Shown: positions 7,134-16,872 of the stretch, piece by piece | Position numbering within the stretch: position 1 is the stretch's first letter | Layout of the letters: each line of letters opens with the position of its first letter | Assembly (NCBI RefSeq): GCF_014647835.1 | Contig: NZ_BMPY01000012.1 | Location: forward strand, 62,001-126,000 | Direction: 5' to 3' | Source: Microbispora rosea subsp. aerata | Lineage (GTDB): Bacteria; Actinomycetota; Actinomycetes; Streptosporangiales; Streptosporangiaceae | DNA: 64,000 nucleotides | The notes under the pieces: generated by a model | Seen by the model: only the letters and a program-made list of their open reading frames with translations | Databases searched by the model: none | Told to the model about the DNA's origin: nothing | Translations under genes and position numbers: made by a program

Positions 7134-8771
7134 GTGACCAGGGTTCGCAGGCTGGGCGCAACGGCGATGATCGTTTCGATGGCTCTGGCGTCCGCCCTGA
7201 CGGTCGGCGCCGCTCCCGCCCACGCGGCCGACGCCGAGATCCTGTCCCCGGCGGACGGGGAGATCGTCAAGTCGTCCGGCCCGGTGGCGATATCCGCGAA
7301 GACGGACTGGTACCAGATCAGCATGTCGCTGTACGTCGAGGGCCCGTCCGTGCCCCGGCAGAAGATCGCTTCCGGCGGGGCTAACCAGACGATCAGCGGA
7401 ACCTTCGATCCCGGCGACGCTCCGAACGGCACGTTCACGATCACCCTGGCCGGTGAGGTCACGCACAAGACCTACGCGACCTCCACCTTTGTGCTCAGCC
7501 GTCCCCCGGCGGCGCCGACGGAGGTCGATGCGCGGCTGAAGAACCCCTCGACGATCGTGGTCACCTGGGCGAAGGGCGCGGAACCGGACCTGGAGTCGTA
7601 CGAGATCACTTCGGCCAAGGCCGGCAAGACCGGCTCTGTCTCCGCCGACTCCGCCTGCTCCGGCTCGACCTGCCAGACGAGCCTCGCGCTCCCGGAGGGG
7701 CTGGGCGGGCAGAACGTGGACGTTTCCGTCCGGGCGTTCCGCTCGGACGGCGTCGGCGGCACCATCGCATCCCAGCGCTCCTCGGCCGTGTACGTGGCCG
7801 TTCCCGCCCCGAAGGCGTCCCCCAGCCCGTCTCCGACGCCGTCGAAGGCACCGGATCAGTCGGCGGCCGAGACGCCCGCCGCCAAGACCCCGAAGACGCA
7901 TCACTCCACCGAGGCGCAGAACCCGGAGCCCGCGACGCCGGAGGACACCGGCCCGGCCGGGCACACCGGGCTGAACGACACCGAGCTCACTCTGCCGGAG
8001 GACGACGGCGGCAGCGACCAGACCAAGCCGGTGGATGTCCCGGGGACCGGCGATTCGGAGAAAACCGACACCCCGGAGACGACGGCGCAGTCGTCCTTCA
8101 CGCCGCTCGGAGGACTCAGCTTCGGGGTGTACATCGCCCTCGCCGTCGTCCTGCTGCTCACGGGTGCGAGCTTGGGTGCCTGGCTGCGGGGCAAGAGGCC
8201 GACCGGAGACACCGCCGGCGACGGACGGCCCGGCGGCTCCGGGGCACAGCCGGTCACCGAGCAGACGGGCTCCTCGCCGCAGACCGCGATGGCGGCCAGT
8301 GGCGCGGCGGCGCTCGCCGGCGCCGGTACGGCGAAGGCCAGGGAAACCGCGCCGGTCCGGCGTCCCTCGGTCGTCCTGGCCAGGCCCAAGGCCCGCGAGA
8401 GCAGCCCGGAGACGGAGGCAGAGACCGCAACTGAGACCGCGTCTGACCTGACCAACGCTTCCTCGACCACCACGGGCGAGGGTACGGAAACCCGGCTGTC
8501 GGAGCAGGAGCCCGTCGCCCCTGTCTCGGGGCCGGACCGGCAGGAGACGCCGACCGCGGCATCGCTTCCTCCGGTGACGCGGCGAGTGGGCGGCACCGGC
8601 CAGGTGGCCCCTGCTCACGTGTCGCTGCCTTCAGCCACGCGTTCCGATCAGATGCCGGTGCTCCCGGTGCCGGCGGTGCCCGCGAGTGGGGTGATCAACG
8701 CTGAACTGCCGGAGCGCCCCCTCCGTCAACCCGAACCGGACATCTGGAGAGAAGACGACGACACCCTCTAG
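7134..8771 (+). CDS. Surface-anchored protein: signal peptide, Fn3-like domain, membrane helix, long cytoplasmic tail
   Basis: A 545-residue protein of unknown function. GTG start with AAAGGGA six bases upstream. A signal peptide of about 31 residues ends in AHA. Two small beta-sandwich-like regions follow, the second (about 124-220) resembling fibronectin type III (APTEVDARL, IVVTWAKG, LESYEI). A Pro/Ser/Thr linker leads to a membrane helix at about 330-351 (FGVYIALAVVLLLTGASLGAWL). The remaining 190 residues are a low-complexity tail, rich in A, T, E and P, placed in the cytoplasm by the basic residues after the helix. It follows the tad genes and may link the envelope to that machine, but nothing in the sequence proves this. 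It is followed by the 86-bp repeats. Confidence 0.8.
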   Translation: MTRVRRLGATAMIVSMALASALTVGAAPAHAADAEILSPADGEIVKSSGPVAISAKTDWYQISMSLYVEGPSVPRQKIASGGANQTISGTFDPGDAPNGTFTITLAGEVTHKTYATSTFVLSRPPAAPTEVDARLKNPSTIVVTWAKGAEPDLESYEITSAKAGKTGSVSADSACSGSTCQTSLALPEGLGGQNVDVSVRAFRSDGVGGTIASQRSSAVYVAVPAPKASPSPSPTPSKAPDQSAAETPAAKTPKTHHSTEAQNPEPATPEDTGPAGHTGLNDTELTLPEDDGGSDQTKPVDVPGTGDSEKTDTPETTAQSSFTPLGGLSFGVYIALAVVLLLTGASLGAWLRGKRPTGDTAGDGRPGGSGAQPVTEQTGSSPQTAMAASGAAALAGAGTAKARETAPVRRPSVVLARPKARESSPETEAETATETASDLTNASSTTTGEGTETRLSEQEPVAPVSGPDRQETPTAASLPPVTRRVGGTGQVAPAHVSLPSATRSDQMPVLPVPAVPASGVINAELPERPLRQPEPDIWREDDDTL

Positions 8772-8774
8772 GCC

Positions 8775-9019
8775 GGCCGCCACCGCGACCTGTGCCACTC
8801 CCCGCGCGAACCTCCCGCCGCTTTTGCGCTGAGAGGGCTGCCATGGTGCCGCCTTACTGCGGCCGCCACCGCGACCTGTGCCACTCCCCGCGCGAACCTC
8901 CCGCCGCTTTTGAGCTGAGGGGGCTGCCATGGTGCCGTCTTACTGCGGCCGCCACCGCGACCTGTGGCACCCCCGTGTCAGCCGCCCGTCGGTTCTTGCA
9001 CCGAGGAGGGCTGCCACAG
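8775..9019 (+). repeat. Non-coding 86-bp tandem repeat, about 2.8 copies
   Basis: Copies start at 8775, 8861 and 8947, each opening GGCCGCCACCGCGACCTGTG. The first two are nearly identical over the whole 86 bases; the third diverges after its first 20 bases and is incomplete. Frames through it have no gene-like features. It lies between the surface protein and the convergent helicase gene. Confidence 0.92.
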
Positions 9020-9534
9020 CGCTGTGTCTGGTGAGGACGTAAGCGATGCCGCGTTTCGGCATCGCCGTTTCACCCCGGCTCCCGCCGAGCGAATTCCCTT
9101 CGCGAGCGGCTTGCCGCTGCCCGCAAGAAGGAGGCACGGCACCACCGCTCGCGTGAAATCCTCGGCCGGATGAAGGACGAGCGCGCCCGCGCCGAGCCGG
9201 CCGCCGAGGCCGCAGAGGCCGCCGGGGCGGCCGGGGTGGGCGAGGTCGCCGCCAGGCCCTCCACGCCCAGCCGCCGCGGCCCCGCCGGGGCGTCCCAGGG
9301 GGCGCGGGCCGAACGGGCCACCGCCGTCGTGAGGAGACCGTCATGTGACCGCCCGCGTCCCGTCCGGCACGGAGCCCGCGGCGTCCACCGGGCCGAGGCA
9401 GCCGGGGCGGACGGCCCGTCGCGCTCGCCGCAGCCCGCAACCCCGGAGCCCTCGGCGCCCTTTTAGGGGTATCCGCCCTGCCTGGGGGGAGGATCGCGGT
9501 CACAGGGAACTGCGCGCGCACGGGCAGTACGCGC
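9020..9534. other. Gap of 515 bases, no convincing gene
   Basis: This lies between the 86-bp repeat and the 3' end of the helicase. A frame at 9170-9466 on the plus strand encodes only Ala/Arg/Gly-rich sequence and is not supported. I see no clear terminator with a T run. Confidence 0.4.
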
Positions 9535-12342
9535 TCAGGCGTCGGGCCGGTCGCTCAGGAGGATGTCGAGGAGGCGGATCGCTCCGGCCTTGTCGAGCGG
9601 CTCGTTGCCGTTGCCGCACTTCGGGGACTGGATGCACGAAGGACAGCCGCGTTCGCATTCACATGAGGCGATCGCCTCCCGTGTCGCCGTCAGCCAGTCG
9701 GACGCCCGGGTATACCCGCGTTCGGCGAAGCCCGCGCCCCCGTCATGGCCGTCGTAGACGAAGACCGTCAGCAGACCCGTGTCGGGGTGGAGCTCGGTGG
9801 ACACACCTCCGATGTCCCAGCGGTCGCAGGTCGCGAACAGCGGCAGCAGGCCGATCGAGGCGTGCTCCGCCGCGTGCGCGGCCCCGCCGAGATCCACAGC
9901 CTCTCCGGGCCGGGTGAGATCGGCGAGTGCGGGTGCGGGCAGGGTCCACCAGACCGCGCGGGTGCACAGCGTGCGCGGCGGCAGATCGAGCGGTTCCTCG
10001 CCGAGGACCTCTCCGGTCTGGGTCCGCCGCTTGAGGTACGAGACGACCTGGCGGGTGACCTCCACCGAGCCGAAGTGCAGGGTGCCGGGCCCGAAGGGCC
10101 GCGAACGCGACGACTCGATCACCCGGATGTCGGTGACGTCACGCGCGAAGGTCGCGTAGTCCGGATCGGCGGCGGTGACCAGGGCGACCCCCGCGTCCAG
10201 GTCGAGCACGTCGACCACGAACGTCTCGCTCTGGTGCACATAGACGGCACCGGGGTGGACCATGGTGTGCGCCGACGGCTCGTCGACCGTGCCCAGCAGG
10301 CGGCCCGTGGACGCCTCCACGACCTGCACGGGTGCGCCGCCCGAGCCGCGAATGTCCGCCAGGTCCGCGGCGTGGTCCCGGCTCGTCCAGAACCACCCGG
10401 TGGGCCGCCTGCGCAGCAGCCCGCGGCTCACGAGGTCGTCGAGCACGCCCCGTGCCGCCGGGCCGAAGATCTCGAGGTCGCCTTCGGTCAGCGGGATCTC
10501 CGCGGCGGCCGCGCACAGGTGGGGCGCCAGCACGTACGGATTGTCGGGGTCGAGGACGATGGCCTCAACCGGCTGCCCGAACACCGCCTCCGGGTGGTGG
10601 ACGATGTAGGTGTCCAGCGGGTCGTCGCGGGCGATCAGCACGGCCAGGGCGTCCTGTCCCGCCCGGCCGGCCCGGCCCGCCTGCTGCCACAGGGAGGCAC
10701 GGGTGCCGGGCCACCCGGCGATGAGGACCGCGTCGAGCCCGGACACGTCGACGCCGAGTTCGAGAGCGTTGGTGGTGGCCAGGGCGGTCAGCTCGCCCGA
10801 TCGAAGGGCCTTTTCGAGCACCCGCCGGTCGTCGGCCAGGTAGCCCGCTCGATAGGCCGCCACCCGGTCGGCCAGCCGACCTCTCGCGCGACCGGTCCGG
10901 CCCCTCACAGCAGTCTCCATGTCCACGGGAGACGGCCCGCGCGTCCCGTCGGCACCTTCGTCTGAAAGTGCATCGAGGGCTCCGCCGGACGGCTCGTCAA
11001 GGCCGGTGCCGGAAGGCTCTTCGAGGGTTCCGGCTGAGGGTGCGCCGGGGGTTCGGCGACCCGCCGATCCGCCGGGCGGCTCGCCGAAGCTGGCCCCAGG
11101 AGGTTCTTCGAGGGTTCCGGCTGGAGGTGCGTCGGGGGCCCGGTGGCCCGGCAGCTCGCCGGGGGCTCCAGGCTTATCGAGGCTGGCCCCCGAAGGCTCT
11201 TCGCGGGCTCCGGTCGAAGGTACGGCGAGGGCTTGGCGGCCCGACCCGAAGATCACTTCGGTGACGTCCTCGTGAGGGCTGTCGCCGTTCGGGGCGCTCA
11301 TCTCATCCGGCGCGTCCTCCGCGTACGGCGCGGGTCCGGCGTCGAAAAGGGCCTCGACCTCCTCCAGCGTGCGGCGGGCGGTGAGGGCCACGGTCTCCGC
11401 GGCGCGGCGGGAGCGGACGAACGCGAGAGTGCGCACGTCCTCGATCACGAGATCCGCCAGGAGGTCGGCCGCCTCGGCCGTGGCCGTACGGCGGACCGGG
11501 GCCCCGCTCTCCCCGCGTAAATCGGTCAGAGGCGGCTCCCACAGGGCGAAGGTGGTCGAACCCCGGGGAGAGGCGTCCGTGGTCACCTCGGCCATCTCAA
11601 GGCCGGTCAGCCGCATTCCCGCGGCGGCGGGGTCGCTGGCGGTCGCCGACGCCAGCAGGAACACGGGGGAGGAGCCGTACCTGGCGGAGACCCGGCGCAG
11701 CCGGCGCAGAATCTGGGCGACGTGGGAGCCGAAGACGCCCCGGTAGCCGTGGCACTCGTCCACGACCACCAGGCGCAGCCGCCGCCAGAAGGACGACCAG
11801 GACGAGTGCCGGGGCAGGATCGACCGGTGCAGCATGTCCGGGTTGGTCAGCACATAATTGGCGTTCTGGCGGACCCATCGGCGTTCCTCGGGAGGAGTGT
11901 CCCCGTCGTACGTGGCGGCGCGCACCTGCGTCAGGCGCAGCTTCCGCAGTGACCTGAGCTGGTCGGCGGCGAGCGCCTTCGTCGGGGTCAGATACAGCAC
12001 GGTGCCGCCGGAGAAGATCTCCGTGACGGCCGGGACCAGGTAGGCCAGTGACTTGCCGGACGCGGTCCCTGTGGCAATGATCACGTTTTGGCCACTTTTA
12101 ACCAGCTCGGCGGCTTGGAGCTGGTGTTCCCACAGGCCGGCGACCCCTTGCAGGCGCAGGCGCGATATCAGCAGGTCAGGGGCCCATTCCGGCCATCTCG
12201 CCGCACCTGCTTGACGTGCTGGAACATGCTCCACATGAGTAACCCGCCCCCGGCGTGCGGGAACTTCGAGCAGACGGGTGAGAACGTCGCCTGTTCGGGC
12301 AGAGGACGAAGAAGTCGGAGTCACTGGTTTCCAGTTTGGCAT
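9535..12342 (-). CDS. DEAD/DEAH-box helicase with DUF1998 domain (MrfA/YprA-like)
   Basis: A 935-residue superfamily 2 helicase of the type found beside tad genes in actinobacteria (helicase/secretion neighbourhood). The Bacillus relative MrfA acts in mitomycin DNA repair; the actinobacterial role is not established. Motif I is TGTASGKS (91-98), motif II DECH (195-198), motif III SAT (232-234), motif VI QQAGRAGRAG. A C-terminal cysteine cluster CECERGCPSCIQSPKCG (about 893-909) is the DUF1998 metal site. Residues about 365-461, between the two RecA domains, are an acidic Gly/Pro/Glu-rich repeat insertion. The start at 12342 is the first ATG clear of bldG; the frame stays open further upstream, so it is uncertain. 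It is divergent from bldG. Confidence 0.9.
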   Translation of the reverse strand: MPNWKPVTPTSSSSARTGDVLTRLLEVPARRGRVTHVEHVPARQAGAARWPEWAPDLLISRLRLQGVAGLWEHQLQAAELVKSGQNVIIATGTASGKSLAYLVPAVTEIFSGGTVLYLTPTKALAADQLRSLRKLRLTQVRAATYDGDTPPEERRWVRQNANYVLTNPDMLHRSILPRHSSWSSFWRRLRLVVVDECHGYRGVFGSHVAQILRRLRRVSARYGSSPVFLLASATASDPAAAGMRLTGLEMAEVTTDASPRGSTTFALWEPPLTDLRGESGAPVRRTATAEAADLLADLVIEDVRTLAFVRSRRAAETVALTARRTLEEVEALFDAGPAPYAEDAPDEMSAPNGDSPHEDVTEVIFGSGRQALAVPSTGAREEPSGASLDKPGAPGELPGHRAPDAPPAGTLEEPPGASFGEPPGGSAGRRTPGAPSAGTLEEPSGTGLDEPSGGALDALSDEGADGTRGPSPVDMETAVRGRTGRARGRLADRVAAYRAGYLADDRRVLEKALRSGELTALATTNALELGVDVSGLDAVLIAGWPGTRASLWQQAGRAGRAGQDALAVLIARDDPLDTYIVHHPEAVFGQPVEAIVLDPDNPYVLAPHLCAAAAEIPLTEGDLEIFGPAARGVLDDLVSRGLLRRRPTGWFWTSRDHAADLADIRGSGGAPVQVVEASTGRLLGTVDEPSAHTMVHPGAVYVHQSETFVVDVLDLDAGVALVTAADPDYATFARDVTDIRVIESSRSRPFGPGTLHFGSVEVTRQVVSYLKRRTQTGEVLGEEPLDLPPRTLCTRAVWWTLPAPALADLTRPGEAVDLGGAAHAAEHASIGLLPLFATCDRWDIGGVSTELHPDTGLLTVFVYDGHDGGAGFAERGYTRASDWLTATREAIASCECERGCPSCIQSPKCGNGNEPLDKAGAIRLLDILLSDRPDA
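10960..11250 (-). repeat. Degenerate repeats of about 90 bp inside the helicase gene
   Basis: Similar segments begin near plus-strand positions 11017, 11104 and 11197 (CTCTTCGAGGGTTCCGGCT and variants), 87 and 93 bases apart. They encode units such as AGTLEEPPGASFGEPPGG and AGTLEEPSGTGLDEPSGG. The region falls in a linker between helicase domains, so it probably does not disturb the core fold. Confidence 0.8.
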
Positions 12343-12391
12343 CTGCGGGGAGAGTCGCCCGGAGTCGTGATTTCGTATAGACACGGAGTCG

Positions 12392-12397
12392 TAGCGT
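12392..12397 (+). promoter_or_regulatory. Possible leaderless -10 box upstream of bldG
   Basis: TAGCGT lies six bases before an ATG at 12404. The same arrangement precedes many genes of this window. It would start the bldG transcript at or near that ATG. No clear -35 box. Confidence 0.4.
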
Positions 12398-12403
12398 GGT
12401 TGA

Positions 12404-12472
12404 ATGCCGCGCATCGGGTCGTGCCTCTGGACTACCAGGATGCATGACCTGTATCGACACCTACGCAAGTAA
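12404..12472 (+). CDS. Possible 22-codon leader peptide upstream of bldG
   Basis: An ATG-initiated frame beginning MPRIGSCLWTTR and ending in TAA, 15 bases before the bldG start codon. It has no ribosome binding site, but TAGCGT sits six bases upstream, fitting leaderless translation. No homologue is known to me. It may be chance; its interest lies in its position in front of a developmental regulator. Confidence 0.3.
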   Translation: MPRIGSCLWTTRMHDLYRHLRK

Positions 12473-12487
12473 GGCGCTGGAGGATCT

Positions 12488-12838
12488 GTGGATCTGAAGT
12501 TGGACCACCATTCCGAGGACAATCTCACCATCGTCGATGTCGAGGGTGAGATCGACGTCTACACCGCGCCCAGACTGCGTGAGCTGCTGATCGACCTGGT
12601 CAACAAGGGCAACTTCCACCTGCTTGTCAACATGGAGAAGGTGGACTTCCTCGACTCGACGGGTCTTGGCGTGCTGGTCGGCGGTCTCAAGCGGGTGCGG
12701 GCGCACGACGGATCGCTGGAGCTCGTCTGCACGCAGGAGCGCATCCTGAAGATCTTCCGCATCACCGGTTTGACGAAGGTCTTCGGCATCTACGCCTCGG
12801 TCGAGGAGGCCAAGGAAGCCCACGGCCGGGACAAGTGA
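12488..12838 (+). CDS. bldG: Anti-anti-sigma factor BldG (STAS domain)
   Basis: A 116-residue STAS-domain protein nearly identical in motif content to Streptomyces BldG, which is needed for aerial growth and antibiotic production. The phosphorylated serine is Ser57 in [17 protein letters not shown]. Phosphorylation by an anti-sigma kinase switches partner binding. GTG start with GGAGG four bases upstream, as in Streptomyces. The following gene, 19 bases downstream, encodes the RsbW-like partner, matching the known bldG-anti-sigma pair. It is divergent from the helicase, also as in Streptomyces. Confidence 0.96.
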   Translation: MDLKLDHHSEDNLTIVDVEGEIDVYTAPRLRELLIDLVNKGNFHLLVNMEKVDFLDSTGLGVLVGGLKRVRAHDGSLELVCTQERILKIFRITGLTKVFGIYASVEEAKEAHGRDK

Positions 12839-12857
12839 CGGCTGAGGACTCGGCAAC

Positions 12858-13286
12858 ATGGCCACCGTCGAGCTGACGTTCAGCGCTCTGCCCGCCCACG
12901 TGCGTACGGCCCGGCTGGTCGCCACGGCCATCGCCCGGCGCACCGGAGTGGCGGAGGAGATCTTGGACGAGGTGCGGCTCGCCGTCGGAGAGGCGTGCTC
13001 GCGGGCCGTGGAGGCGCACCGCCTCCACTGCCCGGGGGAGCCGGTACGCATCGAGTTACGCGATGACGCGGGGCGTTTCGAGGTGACGGTCACCGACGCC
13101 GCCCCGAGTGAGGACGTGACGCCCCAGGTGCCGGAGGCGGACAACAGCTTCATGCCCGAGATGGACAATCTGGGCATCGCGGTTATCGCGGGGCTGGCCG
13201 ACGACGTCGAGGTGCTTCCCGGGCCGAAGGGCATGCGCATCCGCATGAGCTGGCCCGCGTCGCCCAACGGCGTCGCGGCGCTGTAA
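12858..13286 (+). CDS. RsbW-like anti-sigma factor, BldG partner
   Basis: A 142-residue GHKL-ATPase-type protein. EILDEVRLAVGEACSRAVEAH (about 35-55) is the N box and VTVTDAAPSED the first G-box region. MDNLGIAVIAGLADDVEV and MRIRMSWP match the C-terminal half of RsbW-type anti-sigma factors. In Streptomyces the gene after bldG encodes an anti-sigma factor that binds BldG. Residues of the ATP lid are partly degenerate, so kinase activity is uncertain. It is co-transcribed with bldG and followed by a good terminator. Confidence 0.88.
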   Translation: MATVELTFSALPAHVRTARLVATAIARRTGVAEEILDEVRLAVGEACSRAVEAHRLHCPGEPVRIELRDDAGRFEVTVTDAAPSEDVTPQVPEADNSFMPEMDNLGIAVIAGLADDVEVLPGPKGMRIRMSWPASPNGVAAL

Positions 13287-13327
13287 CCAGCACCATAGGG
13301 CCTCGAAGCCCTCGAAGACCTCCTATC

Positions 13328-13366
13328 AGATCGAGTGTCGCTCCCCGGCGTGGCACTCGATCTTTT
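13328..13366 (+). terminator. Intrinsic terminator of the bldG operon
   Basis: AGATCGAGTG at 13328-13337 pairs perfectly with CACTCGATCT at 13354-13363, loop 16 bases, followed by TTT. It lies 42 bases after the anti-sigma stop. Confidence 0.85.
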
Positions 13367-13545
13367 GCTGTGCCCGGCCGCTGTGCCCGGCCGTTGGGTC
13401 CCCAATGCGCTCCCGGCTGCGCCCGGCCCCTATGCCCCCACGGCTCTGCCCGGCCGTTGTGCCCCGGGCCGCAACCCCCGCTGCGTCCGGCGCCCCCATA
13501 CCACGCCGCCGTGTCCGCCCTGCGCCGCCTCTACGGCATCCCTAT
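13367..13545. repeat. Short GC-rich direct repeats upstream of hppA
   Basis: CTGTGCCCGGCCG is repeated in tandem at 13368-13380 and 13381-13393. Variants of TGYGCCCGGCC recur up to about 13470. No gene is seen in the 577-base gap between the bldG operon and hppA; the rest of it holds the two palindromes listed next and the hppA leader. Confidence 0.6.
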
Positions 13546-13574
13546 TTTCGGATGTCCGAAATTAGGTATCCTAA
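13546..13574. promoter_or_regulatory. Two abutting palindromes upstream of hppA
   Basis: TTTCGGA-TG-TCCGAAA (13546-13561) is followed immediately by TTAGG-TAT-CCTAA (13562-13574). Both have perfect arms and lie in a locally AT-rich patch 290 bases before the hppA start. This looks like paired operators. The second resembles half of a DtxR/IdeR iron box but is too short to be one. Confidence 0.5.
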
Positions 13575-13863
13575 CGCTGTTGTAACATGGGTAACTTTCG
13601 CCGCCGCACCCCTGACTCCGCTGGTCAAACCATCCTCAGAGCGGCGCAAACGTTCGTCCATTACTGGACGCGGCTTCGATTACGGGGCATGAGGCCCTTC
13701 ATATCCGCGGCGTCGCTGCGTAGACTCCCGGCACCGGCCAAGGTTTTGCGGATGCAACCGGAAGCGGCACTTGTCAACCGCCCGGATGCGCCGCACGGCC
13801 TGTGGGTTCGTCCAGTGTCATCCGGGCAGGAGGACCGAAACCCCGTCTGGCCGAGGAGGACGG

Positions 13864-16197
<2,334 letters not shown>

Positions 16198-16210
16198 GGG
16201 CGTCGACCCG

Positions 16211-16243
16211 GAAGGTCCCCCGCTCCCGGAGCGGGGGACCTTC
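16211..16243 (+). terminator. Long hairpin terminator after hppA
   Basis: Perfect 16-bp arms (16211-16226 and 16228-16243) around a single base, so the real loop is a few bases. No T run follows. It lies 13 bases after the hppA stop. Confidence 0.75.
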
Positions 16244-16246
16244 TCC

Positions 16247-16252
16247 ATACAC
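16247..16252 (+). promoter_or_regulatory. Possible -10 box for the membrane peptide/phosphatase pair
   Basis: TACACT ends nine bases before the ATG at 16262, directly after the hppA hairpin. The start has no convincing ribosome binding site, so a leaderless or near-leaderless transcript is likely. Confidence 0.4.
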
Positions 16253-16261
16253 TGAGCACTT

Positions 16262-16363
16262 ATGGACAAGCCGAACGGGGGCAGGACGCTGGCGCTGATC
16301 CTGCTGACCATGGTGGCGATGTTCGCCGTGATCGTGAGCCTCGCCGTCTGGGCCATGCCGTGA
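16262..16363 (+). CDS. 33-residue single-span membrane peptide
   Basis: MDKPNGGRTLALILLTMV begins a peptide with a short charged N terminus and one membrane helix (about residues 9-31), ending in AVWAMP. It is too small for most gene finders. Its stop overlaps the start of the next gene as GTGA (16360-16363), a coupling arrangement that supports real translation. Function unknown. It could tether or regulate the phosphatase translated after it, but this is inference. Confidence 0.6.
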   Translation: MDKPNGGRTLALILLTMVAMFAVIVSLAVWAMP

Positions 16364-16821
16364 TCGCCCGGACGCTCGTCGTCGTCAGGCACGCCACGGC
16401 CGGTGACGCACCCGGCCTCCCGGACAGAGAACGTCCGCTCACACCCGGCGGCGAACGGGACGCGCGCGCGGCCGGGGAGGAGATCAAGCGGCTCACCCCC
16501 GGGCTCGTCCTGTGCTCGCCGTCGGTGCGCACCCGCAGGACCGCCGAGCTGCTCGGCCTCGACGCCCCCGTCGAGGTCGAACGCGACATCTACGAGGCGT
16601 ACCCGGACGACCTGCTCGGCGTGCTCCGCCGTACGGACGGGGAGATCACGTCGGTGGTGCTCGTCGGCCACAACCCCGGCGTGCACGAACTCGTCGCCAC
16701 CCTCACGGACGCCCGGCTCGAAGGCTTCCCGCCCGCCGCGTACGCGGTGATCGAGCTGGATGTGCCGTGGGAGGACATCGCCCCCGGCACCGGACGGCTG
16801 ATCCACATGAGCCGCCCCTGA
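16360..16821 (+). CDS. SixA-like histidine phosphatase
   Basis: A 153-residue histidine phosphatase superfamily protein. LVVVRHATAG (about 6-15) carries the catalytic RH motif. RTRRTAELLGL and VVLVGHNPGVHELV supply the other phosphate-binding arginine and histidine. Its size and the GHNP motif match the SixA branch (phosphohistidine phosphatases), though the substrate here is unknown. The GTG start overlaps the stop of the membrane peptide, so expression depends on it. FUSC follows 51 bases later on the same strand. Confidence 0.88.
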   Translation: MIARTLVVVRHATAGDAPGLPDRERPLTPGGERDARAAGEEIKRLTPGLVLCSPSVRTRRTAELLGLDAPVEVERDIYEAYPDDLLGVLRRTDGEITSVVLVGHNPGVHELVATLTDARLEGFPPAAYAVIELDVPWEDIAPGTGRLIHMSRP

Positions 16822-16872
16822 TAGCGGAGCGGCAACGAGGGTAGGTAGAAACGCCTGCCGCTCAGGAACGCC

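Noticed and set aside
8775-9019. 86-bp repeat as a CRISPR array
   Set aside because: Units are directly adjacent with no unique spacers, too long, and there are no cas genes.
9170-9466. 98-codon frame after the 86-bp repeat
   Set aside because: Composition is simple Ala/Arg/Pro sequence with no recognisable start signal.
13562-13574. TTAGG-TAT-CCTAA as an IdeR/DmdR iron box
   Set aside because: The known box is a 19-base dyad; this is 13 bases and lacks the inner AGGCTAACC part.
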